A stretch of DNA of 60,000 nt from Apostichopus japonicus (lineage: Eukaryota > Echinodermata > Holothuroidea > Aspidochirotida > Stichopodidae), in contig NC_092569.1 of the NCBI RefSeq assembly GCF_037975245.1, forward strand, positions 4,364,501 through 4,424,500, read 5' to 3'. The position numbers and the translations under genes were made by a program. Shown piece by piece: positions 36,007 to 50,226 of the stretch. Below the pieces are notes generated by a model, which was given only the letters and a program-made list of their open reading frames with translations, was not told the origin of the DNA and ran no database searches. Position 1 is the first letter of the stretch; each line of letters begins with the position of its first letter.

Positions 36007-38383
36007 GAAAGTTTAAAGTCTTTATAGTTTCCTCATAATTTTTCTCTTTAATAATTGCAAAAGAGAAGCATCCCAATGAGATCCACACACTGACAGATTT
36101 GCTCTTTTAAACAGTATATTTAATTCTCTTCATACTTGGGATACATTAGCATCTTAACACCCTACGGTCATCGGGCATGTCTCTCTTTTTTTTTCAAAGA
36201 AAATTCACATAATATAGAGCCTGGGCGCGAAAATCAAAATATTTAACGGATCCACTCTCATCCCCAGTCCCATCGGACATCGAGACTGTAACAGTATATG
36301 AGCATGAAGTGTCACGTCAAATGTGTATCACGAAGTCCCTCGGAAAGGCCGCATCAGATACTACAATTCCTATGGTCAACGTTTATGAAGTTTCAGTGTG
36401 AACGTTAGTACAGACTCTCCGGCTGCTCGTTGAACCCTAAGAAAAACAAAAATATCGTTCCTATTTCAGTTTCCATAAGACTTGGCCTGCACAAATATAC
36501 ATTTTACGAAAAGTCACCCAGGAAAGTACTACCTGGCCACGAAAAACCAAACAACCGAACGACTGATCCGCTCTCAACCCCAGTCCCCTTGTATCGAGAC
36601 TGTGACTGTGTGATCATCGTCAGGTGTGCATCACAATTCCCCGATGCACAAGTCTGTGTTGTTCCTGAACCAACATAATGTCGGCTTTACGTTTCTTGGA
36701 CTATAGACTCCGTTCAATGTCATTTACGTGGCGAAATTTAAGTAATGAGGGGATTATGCTCGAGAAATGAGGAAAGAAAAGAGAACATTGGAATTATAGG
36801 CTATAGTCTGAGGTAACAAACGGAATCTTATCAATGTAGGTTGCTAAGGCATGTGTCACAGACAAACTTAAGACTATGTATTCATCGCATGTGATAGTAG
36901 CATTAGAGAGGAGGCTAAAGACAGCAACAACTAAAACGAAGTGAAAAAAGGTTAGTATAAAAAGGACCAAGACATGGTACTGAGGTATTTCCATATCAAA
37001 GATTTCCGTGGAAAAGAATTGAAGAACAATGTGGCCTGACAAAGACGTAGAAAACCATCCCATGCAGTACGGTAACACGTGTATCAGGTTAGCCCGTTTA
37101 CTGTCAGTCTGGTCATGTCTAGCATCCCCTGGACGGGGAGGGGTGGTGGTGAATGGCCAGGCTAGCGGGCTGCATGAACACCACTTACTTTTATTTGTAC
37201 CGCCGTAAGTGAGCTTTCCAACACCCATTGGATCACATTGTCGCATTTGCGCTATTCTGTACTATACATCGACGGCCCTTAGGGCATATAGTAGAGAGTT
37301 CAGTGTGTGATTTCTGGCAAAATCGGCTTTCTCTTGCAATTAAAGTGACTATTTTACTTTTGGGGCGCATAGTTTCTGTAAAAAATGTGATCAGTTAACT
37401 ATGCAGCAACGCTCAATTCTATAAATTAATTAATTTCGTTAGGTTTTGTTGTCTGCCTGAGGATTTCAAAGTAAAACATAATGTTGTTTGTCAATGGGGA
37501 ATATACGGTACTCATACCTACGAAATTTCATGTTGTTCTCCAACGATTGTTTTTATTGGGGGGGGGGGGGGCGGTGTTAGATTAGATATTTTGTAAGCTT
37601 TACAACCATGTCAAAATGCTGCCGATAGATTCAGTATTTTATCAGACTCGCCTTTTGTTTTGTCGAAAATCCAATAATGACAAGATCGCCACCAAATATA
37701 TTATTGATATGCAACGGGTGTCAACAAAGATCACGTGACCAAGGCCTTAATTTCTCGTTTCCGTGTTCCTTTAATTAAATAAGAATTGAAATGCTATAAT
37801 AGATGTTAGACTTGTTTTCCAATTTATAATAGGATATGATTCATCTCTTGTAAAGCAGGAAGTGATAGCATTACAGTTTTGGTGGTCAGGATGACAATAT
37901 ACACAATATATACTCACTAGGCCTGTATGCACGTTTTATACGTAGGCTACGTGCCACATAACTACATCACAAGTACGTGGTACGTACGTATACGTATGTT
38001 CAAATTACAAGTGTAGGCCTACATGTAGAGTATAATGCTTCGTAATTGACGCACCATTAAATATTTCTAGATATCACCGTGGCAACCCTACTGCACTACT
38101 GCAGACATCCTAACCTATTTGCACCTATGCACAGTGCTGTATTGTATTCAGGACTCGACCAAGGCCAACGTGCAATAACGACCTTGCGCGAAGTCCGAGA
38201 ACTGACAAAGTAGCCTGCTATTGGTTGAGAGTCCCGAACAGCACTGTGTCAGTCGTAACGTGTTTGTAAACAATCAATCTAGTTTTAGATTACACTTATT
38301 ACGGGAATAAGCATAGGACCAACTGTTGGCTATTTTCAGAAATGTCGCAAGTGATGAAACATTCAAAAACCGGGAGAATAGAA

Positions 38384-38755
38384 CAGTGGCGTAGGAAGGT
38401 ACTTTTGAGTGGGGGGGCTGAAGACTGATGGCCGGCCTGGGGGAGGGGTCTAAGGGGAGGGGGTGTCCCCCTCCCCCTTGGAATTTTTTGCATTTCCAGG
38501 TAGCCTCAGATGCAATTTGGTGCAATATAACACACTTCAACACCCACTCCATTTTGTAAACTTAATTTTGTATTTTCACCAGGCCTTAGATGCAATTTGG
38601 TGCTCCAAATGAGATTTTTTTTCTCATTTGGAAATGAAAAAGGGGTTTTCTGACTTGCGAAGCGGGGGGGCGGAATGATACTTCCGCCCCTCCACATTTT
38701 TCACTGGGGGGCTGGCGCCCCCCCCCCCAGCCCCCCCCCGGTTCCTACGCCCTTG
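38384..38755. mobile_element. non-autonomous hAT-type MITE, 372 bp, copy 1
   Basis: Ends CAGTGGCGTAGGAA and TTCCTACGCCCTTG, flanked by the 8-bp duplication GAATAGAA (38376-38383 and 38756-38763). The sequence is nearly the same as 55029-55397. No coding capacity; short ORFs inside it are repeat artefacts. Confidence 0.95.
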
Positions 38756-40439
38756 GAATAGAATATGAAGCCGGGAGATTCGGGTCAAAACCGGGAGTCT
38801 ACCGGTATAACCGGGAGAGTTGACGGGTCTGCCTAAGCAGATACGTTTTTCACGAGTATGAGTCCGTTTCAGATATGTGCCGATGGAAGTTTGGTTCAAG
38901 CTTTCTACACACTCCCCGCCCCCCCCCCCCTAATGTTGCAGGTATTTCTCGCTTTTGGACATCTTACTCTCTAAAAATAACCAAAATTCCTCTAGATGAT
39001 TACGCTAATACTCCGTAAGAACGACCCGTCTGCTACATCTAGGTTTGCCGCATATAGGCTCAGAGCATGGCAACAATATGGTACAGTAAATGTATGCACA
39101 CACGGATTCTTAAGATGTTTTACTAACAAGGCACTTTGGTATTATCCAAGAGCTATACCCACCCAGCAGAAACGACTGTCAATTCATGGTAAATCAGGGG
39201 TTTTGTGTGTGTACAACCCTCTTTCACCCCAACAATTAAATGTAGTTAGTCATTAGCACAACTTTGCGTGTAGCCCTAATTATAGATCTAGGCCTATATA
39301 CTAATTATAGCCTAATTATGCCTCTCGTCAACGACCATATCAATATTTCCGGGGAGTACCAGACCCCCCCCCCTCCATCCCACCCACATAGGAGTTCACG
39401 TCAACGACCCGAGGGTCAACCCCCTCCATTTTGTAAATCCTGGACCCTCCCGATTTAGTTTAGCTGTTGTTCCTGTAGTTAATTATCACAAATATGCAAA
39501 ATGGTGCAAAGTATTATATCAGGTATTGGCTATATGAAGTTTCGACACAGATTCCAATTCCAAACAACTCAAGCACCGATCGATGTGGCCTTAAGGAACA
39601 ATGGACAAAGGCTTGGCCTTCAATCTCAGTAAGCCGTGACGACGTTCAGTGAAAGGACAACTGCTGCTTGCATATATATAGACAAGTCTAAAAGGACGAT
39701 AGGCCTATACTATCGGTAATATAACTATTATTACAGGAAGTACTGCTGTCACAAAATTGACTGCAAAATACATCATCATTTCGTTGAGTGATGTTTTTGA
39801 TAACTATAGCCTACTATTTGATGGGTAGTTTGCCGCAATGCAGTATGATACACCACGAGCAACGAACACCGTATTTTGACGTGAATTGACCCACTGTGAG
39901 TGATCTCGAGTAGGTTACACATATAGGCCTATGATGAACACGATGCATCATCTAAATACAGATATGAACTAAACCTTGTTGGTTCATATATAAACATATT
40001 GGACTCTGTTAGTTGTCTGTTTAATCAAGCGTTCACTCTCAGCGTGTTTGCTACTGATAACAAATACTGTGCATGCATGGTCTATAGCCTATATATTCTT
40101 CCGATCATAATTTGTAAACATCACAATTTGGCGAGTATATATAGGAATGTACGGGTACATATATGTGCACTACGTTGGAGCTTTTCGGTGCCAGAAATTT
40201 TACAGCAGTTGGTGGTAGCCTATAGAACTACCGTATTATACGTACAGCTAACCTAGTCGCATTATATCCTACTGGGTACTACATGTGAGCGCATGTATTT
40301 CATGTAATCACAACACGCATTAGAAGTCAAAACTCGATGGCATCCGCAGCTGTAGAAGTTTCCAAGGAGTGACCCATCATTATTATTTCTTTTGTTTCAC
40401 ATGGAGTAAAACTGTTGATGCCGATAGCGATCGTTTTTT

Positions 40440-40523
40440 TGTTGATCTCTTAAAAGATACTATCGTTGAGATAATGTGAGTTGGTGACGTCACTTGCGCT
40501 CGACGAATAGCCACTTTACATCG
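40440..40523 (+). other. putative non-coding 5' exon of the second SLC22 gene (left edge unknown)
   Basis: Ends ACATCG followed by GTAAGT, matching the 20857 junction of the first gene. The following acceptor would be CTCTTTTCAG ending at 41630, eight bases before the first ATG. A full CRE-like palindrome TGACGTCA lies at 40485-40492. Confidence 0.45.
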
Positions 40524-41162
40524 GTAAGTAGCATATACCGTAATGTTATACCACACGACATAATCTATTTCGACTTCTTCTATACTTCTCCGTCATTTCA
40601 ATAACGTGTTCATTTATATACAACCTATTTTTTACCAACTTTGTGCATTGATTTTTTAAATTATACAAGGCCTACTTGCAAAGAGGGAAAACCATAGATA
40701 TAGAAAGGGAATGTCCTTAATGCTCTAGTTTCATAAAAAAATATATCTGCAATAGAAAGTCTTATAACAGTCATATAATGGTCGCACTTTTAGAAATCAT
40801 CTTTCTCTAACCACCGAAGCCTATTTCCCTCTGTAAGACATTTGATTGTTTTCTCAGTAACATTCCACACGCAGGCCTTTACAGTTTATGACTATGTTGA
40901 CATCCTTGTTTCTGCTATGATCCCAACTAGTAAAAGTTACCGTTAAAGTTCCACTGCAGTGGGAGTGGACAATGGGGTTAGGCATAGATGGGCTATAAGT
41001 AAGATGTGTATAACCAAAGTATGCATGTAAATATTGAATAGGTTATATCAATTTGCCAAAACATTGAATTAAAATAGTTAGTTGATGGGAGACGGGACTT
41101 GAAGAGAATGGTATTTCGTTACCTTTTACTTTTGGTAGCTAAAACCCACGCCCGTGGTTAGG

Positions 41163-41329
<167 letters not shown>

Positions 41330-41383
41330 AGATGGCATTAATTCCAGGTGAAGAGTGCTCAATATACCTGGGTATAGAGCTGG

Positions 41384-41534
41384 ATAGGTATAAATAATGT
41401 ACACTCGTACAAAGTTTGCGCTATTACTCGAGTTTCATGCTTCTTCGCAATCGTCAGATAGCTATCTGACGATTGCGAAGAAGCATGAAACTCGAGTAAT
41501 AGCGCAAACTTTGTACGAGTGTACATTATTTATA

Positions 41535-41539
<5 letters not shown>
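41384..41539. repeat. perfect 156-bp palindrome, no spacer
   Basis: Arm 41384-41461 is the exact reverse complement of 41462-41539. The centre is GATAG|CTATC. It is bordered on the right directly by (TA)n (41538-41602) and on the left, after 57 unique bases, by another (TA)n tract. Confidence 0.97.

Positions 41540-41602
<63 letters not shown>
41540..41602. repeat. (TA)n microsatellite right of the palindrome
   Basis: About 31 TA units, ending 28 bases before the acceptor of the first coding exon of the second SLC22 gene. Confidence 0.95.
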
Positions 41603-41606
<4 letters not shown>

Positions 41607-41640
41607 CTAAACTTGGTTTCCTCTTTTCAGGACATCAATG

Positions 41641-44600
41641 ATGGACCTCGACGGTGCCTTGTATTCTATCGGTGACCATGGCAAGGGTCAAATGTCAATC
41701 CTATTTCTAATATGCTTTATGGGTCAGCTGCCATCCTCTTGGCATATCTTCAGTATTGCATTTCTCGGCGCCACACCTAATTACGCCTGTGCATCATCGT
41801 TCGATGAACTTACAGAGGATCAATTACAATATGAATATTCAAACAGAACACCGGGATCAATGGAGAAACATGAATATTCAAAATGTCGTCATATTGGGCC
41901 AACCAATGACAGCACGGCGTGTGATGATTGGATATATGCAAACGAACCATACGGTTCCACGATAGTTAGTGAGGTATTGACGTGTGTTCTTTTTTCTTCT
42001 TCTTCTTCTGGAATTTCTACTAATTGAGGTATATTTGTTGATATGTTTTCGAGACTATTCAATACTAAAAATCCCACGACTTTGCAGTTTATACTTTTAT
42101 ACATTGCAGTCTATTGAACAAAATATTTATTTAAAGAAAATACAACAAGAAAAGGTTGACAATTTTGCTAATTTACGAATTGAATATTGCAAGGACCGAG
42201 GTCTACTAACGAGGCTTATTGTGCTTCTCTCGATGTCCCAAAAAAAAAACACACACACAACTTTGAAGACTTCCACACAGAACAGTTGCTCAAGGAGATG
42301 AACTAAAACACAACCGAAAAAAAAAATTCTTGTAACTGTTTGCAGTTTTAATTCAAATGAAAAAAAAATCGAAAATGTTTTCTTTAGCCTAACTTTCGAA
42401 TGGACGAGGTCTGTAAGCCGCGAGTTTCTCCCGCACGTATATACTTTTGACCTCATTTATCGAATTTAAAAAAAAAAATAAAAAAAAATTATTGGTTAGC
42501 CCGTATAGGTTAACTATATAAGCGCAAGATTGAGATATATAGCGTGACCACTGACCTGTCACATATAAATATTTGCTTTGTTTTCATTTGTAACCAGCAA
42601 TCTGCAATAGTTTTATACCGTTAATTAAGAAATAATGAGAATTAACAGTTTGAGAGAATCCAGGATGATAAAAATATAGAATGAATTCCGAAGAGCATGC
42701 AGAGAGGTTCTCAATAAGTCAACGAATTCAATGTTGGTCGGCGGAATAGAAAATTGGCAAAATATCTTGCGCTGACGTGATATGCGGGGGATTGTGAGTC
42801 CTATAGAGTTATACCAGGCTACACCTTTTACATTGCTTGGCTGCATTGATGATACATTGCACGTGAGATTGTGGCACTCACTGGCTCTTTGCTTCAAACC
42901 AGTGTTTCGTTTTAACCCTAGTAGAAAATTGATTGAGGAACCATATATAATCATAGATTGACCTAATGTGTAGTTACCTCCAAATTACCTAAGTCGTTAT
43001 TTGCACTCTTTACATATAGAGCTGCATTCACGTGAATTCATGTCGAAAGAAGAATACTGCATGAATAAAGTCCTCGCCAAAAAAAGTGATTATATTGTGG
43101 CACTTTTTGAAAAATAGAATTCTCTTCGGAATTAAGTGTACTAGCGAATTGCCACCAGAAAGAAAAAAGTATAACCGTGGGGCAATAATGAGGACCTCCT
43201 GAGGCCACTGGCTGGAGTTCCTCTTTGTGTATGATAAACCATTTAATAAGCTCCAAAAAAAACAAATGAAAAACGTGTGTCCTTCGTACTAACCACAACT
43301 GACCTTTCCAAGAATTTGTTAACGTTTATTAATATGACCAGCAAAGTATATCTCATTCTGTTACATATTGACAGGAGGGTCCGACATGCAGAGGTCAATC
43401 TTACGTTGCAGTCGACATATATATAGATCATCACATTCCACACACACACGCACACACCCATAGTCACTGAACTATTAAAGGAATATTCCAGAGTAAAATT
43501 TATATTTGACTGATGAATTTTCAACGCATTCTAAGAATTCTAGTGAAGTTTGCGTACAATTCCTACGAACCGTTATTGAGATAACAATTTTTTAAAAGTT
43601 GACAAACTTTTGTACCGAAAGTCAAAACTTGAGGTAAAACATCAGGGTGTGATGTCATTTAAATCACACTGACAAAAATTTATTTGATGCTTTTGGCTTA
43701 GAAATTTACATCCAATTTCCATACTTCCAAATTGGGATACATGTCGACAAGGAAAAAAAAATTCACAAGGCTTCTTAGAATGTGACACTCTTTCACCAGT
43801 CAATTTTTTCTTTTCTTTTTTTCGTCGGGAATATCCTGTTAAATCAATATTTCTTCTCCTCATCTTCTCTTTAAATATTTAGTGGAACCTTGTTTGCGAT
43901 CGAGCGAGTTTCGTGGAACTTTCACAGACTGTTTTAATGATAGGGGTGACCATTGGCTCGGTTATATTCGGCTATATTGTGGATCGCTTTGGAAGACGGC
44001 AGATATTTTTCGCGAGTTTATTCATGCAGGGTATCTTTGGATGTATCGAGGCGTTTTCTCCGTCATTTGTGATCTTTCTCGTCTTCCGCTTGTTTATCGG
44101 CATCACGGATCAGGTATAGCCTAACAGATACTTTGAAGGCCCCCCCCCCTCCCCTCCCCGACTCATTTAGTGTGGGGTATGAAACTATATGTGGAAGGGT
44201 GTCCTGGGCCCGAAGGAGTTGTCCAATTCCTTCCCAACTGAATGTCAAAAATCCACCCAACTGAATACGTTACACCCTGGATGACGATGTGGGCCCCTCC
44301 CCCTACTCCCCTACCCCCTGCGCACGTTACTAAAGTTAACCAGGTGGTTGTAGTCTGCCAAATACATTATTTCTGTATCAAATAAAGCTGACAGGAAATA
44401 TTAATATTGATTTCATTTGCATTAACATGACTGAGAATTTTAGTCTTGATATAACAAGAGAGTCCAAGACAAAAGAGCAGTTTGAGTGCAAGTAGGCCTA
44501 ATGTTTTCTATAGCTAGTCCGGTATTTAAAATATTCAGCTTTAGAGTAGTCAAATAAATGCTCCTTTAAGGCTAAATTGATGATATAACGTCGGTTCCTC

Positions 44601-47600
44601 GATTGCAGGTCTTAATGTTCATGTCTAATTTCATTGTTTTTATCAATAATAATAACTCAAAACTTCATTCGAACCACAGAGAGCAACGTTTGGATAACAT
44701 TCAACACAAATTTATCCGTGTTACATTTTAACTGTTGCATTTGTAAACATATCACTTAAGGCCATAATATTATTATGTTTTCCTTTTAGTTTAGTGTTGC
44801 ATCTGAGGAACTGATCTAATCGTCTGTGCGTTAGACTTTATAGTCCAGTCAATTTCAATTGATGAGCCTGAGATGCTTACCGGGGGGGGGGGGGGGGGGA
44901 GGTGGCAGGTATTTCTCAAAACTAAATAGTGAGATAGAAATACAACCTACACACATAGCAGTGTTTTACAACAGTATACAAGAAAATAAAAAATAAATTT
45001 TGTGCCAAACGTCATTCTTCATTTGTGAAAGATATATAAGGGCATTCTTTTCTGTTTAATCTGAAAGGGAAAACCCCTAGCTATACTGTTCGTACAGATT
45101 CACTCAATGGAAGATTGCTCTCTTGTACACGAACAATTTGAGGGTTTCCTTTATTGCGGTAACTCCAAAAATAGGCAATACTGTACATATAGCTGGTATT
45201 TTTGGTTCCTTGCTTTTTGCAAAGCAAGGAACCTATATGCGTTCAACATGGCGTGTGTGCGCGTGTATGTGTGTGTGTATGTGACGCTTGGCTTGTGTAC
45301 ACGATATCTCAATAAGGAAATGATGTATCATGATCAAACTTGTTGGGTGGATAGCCCATAGTAAGAGGAAGATCCATATTGTTTTTGGTGCCCGCAAAGG
45401 TCACCAAAGGTCAGTTAGATGCCAAAAACCAATATATTAAAAACAGCAATAACTCCCATTGACAGGGTCCGACATGGTTGATATTTTGGGAGTAATTGTG
45501 AATGGGGTAAGGGATCGTTTCCAAACATAACGGTAATGTGATCGAAGGTCAACAAAGGTCAATTAATGATAAAAAAACTAGTATTTTTGCGATAACTTGA
45601 GAACGAAATGTCCGTTAGGGTTGGGAGTTGCTTCAATGTAATCCAATTGTCGACCCGCATCTGGGTGACCCTTGACCTCAATTTGACCTCTGGTGACCTT
45701 TTCGTGTTTTAGGGATTTTTACAGTTTCGATGCTATTTTCAGATGTTAAAGGTACCTTCTGATCATAAATGTCAATAGGTTGACCCCCGGATGAGCTTTG
45801 TTTGTGAAGTTATATGAGGTCAAAGTTAATTATCAGACATTTAATGCAATAACTCCCAGTGCCAAGGTGTGACAAGGTTGATTTTTTTGGACAAGTTGCG
45901 AATGGTATAGGGGAATATTTTCAAACTTAGCGGACATGTGATCCAAGGTCATCAAAGGTCAGCAAATGTTAAAAAAATAGTATTTTGGGGGATAAAATGG
46001 GCAAAGAATTTTTTTTTTGAATTTTTACATGTTTTGATGCTCTATTTAGGTCTCAGCGATCAAAAATGTCAATTGGTTGACCTCCGGGTGACCTTTGTGT
46101 GTGAAGTTATGTATACAAGTTCAAAGTTAATTTTTAGACATTTAATGCAATTAAATCCCAATGCCAAGGTGTGACATGGTTGATATTTTGGGACAAGTTG
46201 TGAATGGGGTGTTGGAACATTTTCAAACTTAAGGTCATGTCATCTGAGGTCACCAATGTTATCATATCTGTTGACCCGCTTGTAGGTGACCTTATATTTC
46301 TTACATTTTCGACGCCATATTTAGATCTCAAAAGTGCCTTTTGATAAAAAATCCGATCACATTTTGTGATCACAAAAGTGTTGGCTATAGTGTTGGTTAC
46401 TTTATGGGAACATGTAGGACCACAATTACTTGGACTATTTGAGCCCAATCTTGCTTGATAATATTATGTGTATTGTCATATACCCCAAGCAAGGAACCAC
46501 AGTGCCCTTGGGCTCTTGTTTATTTTTATTTTTTGCTTCCATTTTTGAAGGGATTCGTACTACCAGCATGGGCTATGGTATCCGAGCTCTTTACTCCTCG
46601 CTGTAGACCTTACACGTTCCCATGCCTCTTTATATTTTGGGCTGTTGGAGTGATGACGTTACCAATCTTAGCGTATTTTATCCGAAACTGGAGATTCCTT
46701 CAACTGGCCTTGTCTTTGCCTTTGCTATTTTGCCCACTTTTATGCTGGTAAGTGCATAATACCGAAAGGACGTCATTCTACCTTCTCACCCCCCTCACCC
46801 CACCCCCCCCCACCCCACCGCCCACACACACAAACCCCTCCAAGATATAGTAATGTAAAATAATGGTCAGGTAGTTCGAAATGCAACACACATTTTACTG
46901 CCACGACTATATACGCATCAAAGAATTAGGTTTCACTGCGGCAGGCCTGTCGAGAAGAGAAGAGGGGGTCAGTTAGGTTACGGGCCCCAAGGCCCGAGGT
47001 CAAGCAGGGAAAATATGGAAAACAGTAAAGAATATTCTCATTATTGTCATGTTAAATTTAATTAAGGTAAACTAGAAAGTTAAAGAAATACCTCTGGAAT
47101 ATCCATTTGACATGTATTTACATCGTTTTGTAAATTATTTAGGTTCGTCCCTGAATCACCGAGATGGTTACTCTCGGTCGGAAGAAAGCAGGAGGCGACC
47201 ACAATCTTACAAAATATCGCCAGAGTTAACGGACGAAAAGATGTCACCATATGTCTATCGACGAATAAAGACAAACTTATAGCAAAAAATGAGACCGAAA
47301 ATAACCTACAAATCGTTCAAAATTCATCGAATGGAACCGAAGGCAAAAATAACTCTTACGAAAACGATACTACGGAAGAGGATACGTTACATGATGAATA
47401 CAAAACAAAAGTAACACAAACGAATGGAAACAGAGCGTCATATCTTGATCTTTTCGCTGGAGTTCACATTGCCATGGTAACCATAGTCATATTTATTATC
47501 TGGTAAGATAAACATAATTGTTAATTATTTTGAAAAAATAACCACTATTATATTCATAGCGAATACAAATCGTGTACAATTAAAAAAAAAAAAAACCTAT

Positions 47601-50193
47601 GTAGAGTCAATGTTCTAATCTTTAATATATCAAGGTTTATTTGCTGCAGAATCAAAGGTTAGGCTTTCTTCCCTACCAGCAACATACACCCGTCCAATAT
47701 ATCACTGCACACTAGGCTCGTTCGTTCACTCCTGCGAAGTTTTTGATAGTGTTTTTAAACTTCTGTTTTCGCCTTTGATTCCTTGTTTTTTTTCTCCATA
47801 TTTATTTCATATATCCTCGTTTTTTTTTTATGACAGGTTGTTTGCGTCTATGACGTTCTACGGGCTGACACTAAATGCGAGTCATTTGGTGGGCAATCCT
47901 TACCTTAACTTTTTCCTGGTGGGATTAGTGGAGATACCGTCTGACTTGACTGTTATGATAACAGTCGCCAGGTACGCAGGCTTACATTCAGGATAGCATA
48001 CAGCCTATTAAATCTCCCATTGACTTACACACTACATCGTCAAAGTAACTTAGTCTAGATAAAGTTCTGACTAGCTAAACGCTACTCATCACTGGATACC
48101 TGACAAGTTAGGCATTCATGGCAACATCGATTTTCCGTATCGTGAGCATGTTAGATTTGTTTGCTATCAGGGCCAGAAGTTTCGTCAGTTGTAAACAACC
48201 CTCTTCACTCAGTATTGACCAAGTTTCGTACGGTGCTCTTGGGATGCATAAAGTGGTCTAAAATTGCCTCAATTGACCCAATTTGTGCACCTCGTGTACT
48301 TCAATTCATGCTCTTCAACACTCAAGCTACAAAACAGAAACAGATTTTGCCTGATAATATATCAAAAAAAGATGTCCTCCTGATGCTTTTTCGCACTTTT
48401 CCAGAAGAACACTTGGGCGGATTGATATAGACTCCGATAGGAGTATGTCACCTCAGTGATACCTTTAACTGTCTTCTCAACACTTCCATACTTCCATTTT
48501 CGACCTTCTAGCTGGTTAACAGCTGGTTAATGATTGCATTCTTGTAATGGGCAAAGAAGTTGTCTTGATTTTCGTCTTTGTGTGGAAAAGAATATCTTTT
48601 GATAACTATTCGAAGGTTTTGGAGAAACTTAATTTACATTACAATTTACAGTTACGAAGTGGGCACCCTCCCCGTTTGAGAAATTTTGGTAAAATGGAGG
48701 ATTCTTAGATTAATAAATGCTGTCGTACATTTTGCAATTTTTGAAACGACGTAGAAAAATTCTTGACTGTCTATGTTTTACCGCGCGTACATGCATGCTA
48801 TATACTTATAAACTATACACTTGGATTTGTCTTGCAATGTTTTCCTGAGCCCCCTGATTTTTGCTCTGTGGGAGGTATATCCCCCAGAGGTATAAGTGAT
48901 TGCGCCCAGGGTTGTGACAGGCATCCCCAGCACGGACATCGTGGTGTACTCAAGTGCAGTTGTACGCTAACATCACAGAAACAATCTGTTTGTAGATGAA
49001 AATTTCATTACTACTAAACAGAAAACTTCTCAACACTTGTTTATTAATTCTTTTCTCTCTTTTCATATTTTCTTTTTATTTACTTTTTTTGGGCTTCTGA
49101 ATCATAGATTTGGTCGAAGAAGACCCATCTCGATATGTTTTGCTCTGGCGGGAATTGCCTGTATTGCCACTGCGTTCATTCCAAGGGAAACAGGTAAAAT
49201 TTATAACCTTTCAAAAAGGTGGAAATTTAGAAGTACTCTTAATCGCAGCCCATGAAGAGGTACTCGTCATTAATCAAGTAGTATATATCGTGTTACTTCA
49301 CCCCCCCCCCCCCTCGGGAGTTCAAACGAGGCGACCTCGTGAGACCATTTCGGGAGCCCCAGTTTTTTATCTGTTTGGGAGTGTTATCGAATCCTACAAC
49401 TTAATTTTTTTTTAAAGCGGGCACCCGTTTTTCACACGAGGTCGTCATTGGTGTTGTTATCGTTAATAACAGGGAATTTAATTAACTAATTAATTACACA
49501 TCGTACATGTCTCTCTATGTAAAATTTATCTATTTCAACAACACATAAGGCGACGTTGGCGTTTAATGTAAATACGTCACACTGGACCATTGTTAGGACT
49601 CCAGTATGGGTGCAATTTATAATACTCCCTCTGCAAAATACATGTAGCAAGGAATTTAATTAACTAATTAATTAATTACACATGTAAATGTTGTCTGTTT
49701 TCGGGGGCCTTTTCGGGAACTTTGCTTTTGATCTGTGTGGGAGTCTTATTGAATCCCACAACATTTTTTCCATTTTTGGATTGTCCAAGACAGTACATTA
49801 GTTCCACATTTACATGGTACATAAAATGCAGAAGGGAATGTATATTCACGCGTACACGCTATAGGATCCTAGCGCTCCCGTTTGTAACAGAAGTGATAAT
49901 ACCAAACCAGCAATAGTTGAAAGACCTGCCAATGCACTAATTAATATCCAGATTGTTTACTTTCCTACGTGAACTGTCCCAAACAGCTTATGTAACGGTC
50001 AAGCGGCACTAAACAAATGCGCTTATCTGGAATGTAAGATGTATCTAAATGATACCATACTTGGAGCCAAGGTCCTTCAAGATGAAAGAGATTGAAGCAA
50101 AACGAGTTGGAACTCGACTACATGCTATATGCTATGAAAGATAACAACATCAATGACGACCTCGTGTGAAAAACGGGTGCCCGCTTTAATAAA

Positions 50194-50226
<33 letters not shown>

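Larger units (their letters stand above)
33175..40400. other. intergenic region between the two SLC22 genes
   Basis: No gene recognised. Contains the SINE, foldback element and MITE listed separately, poly-C/G runs (34373, 35180, 37558, 38715, 38920) and an imperfect duplication near 36250-36360 against 36563-36650 (shared phrases CCCCAGTCCC and ATCGAGACTGT). A 150-codon minus-strand ORF at 36794-37246 has hydrophobic segments but no recognisable family. Confidence 0.6.

Noticed and set aside
36794-37246. 150-codon minus-strand ORF with hydrophobic stretches
   Set aside because: No recognisable domain, no supporting splice context, and composition typical of translated AT-rich non-coding DNA.
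38132-38246. 115-bp segment with CAGTGCTGT/ACAGCACTG inverted ends
   Set aside because: The ends look hAT-like but the flanking 8 bases do not match (CCTATGCA and TGTCAGTC), and the arms are short.
38274-38899. Pro/Gly-rich minus-strand ORFs, similar to ones at 54946-55380
   Set aside because: Both sets are translations of the two MITE copies; the similarity reflects the repeat, not a protein.
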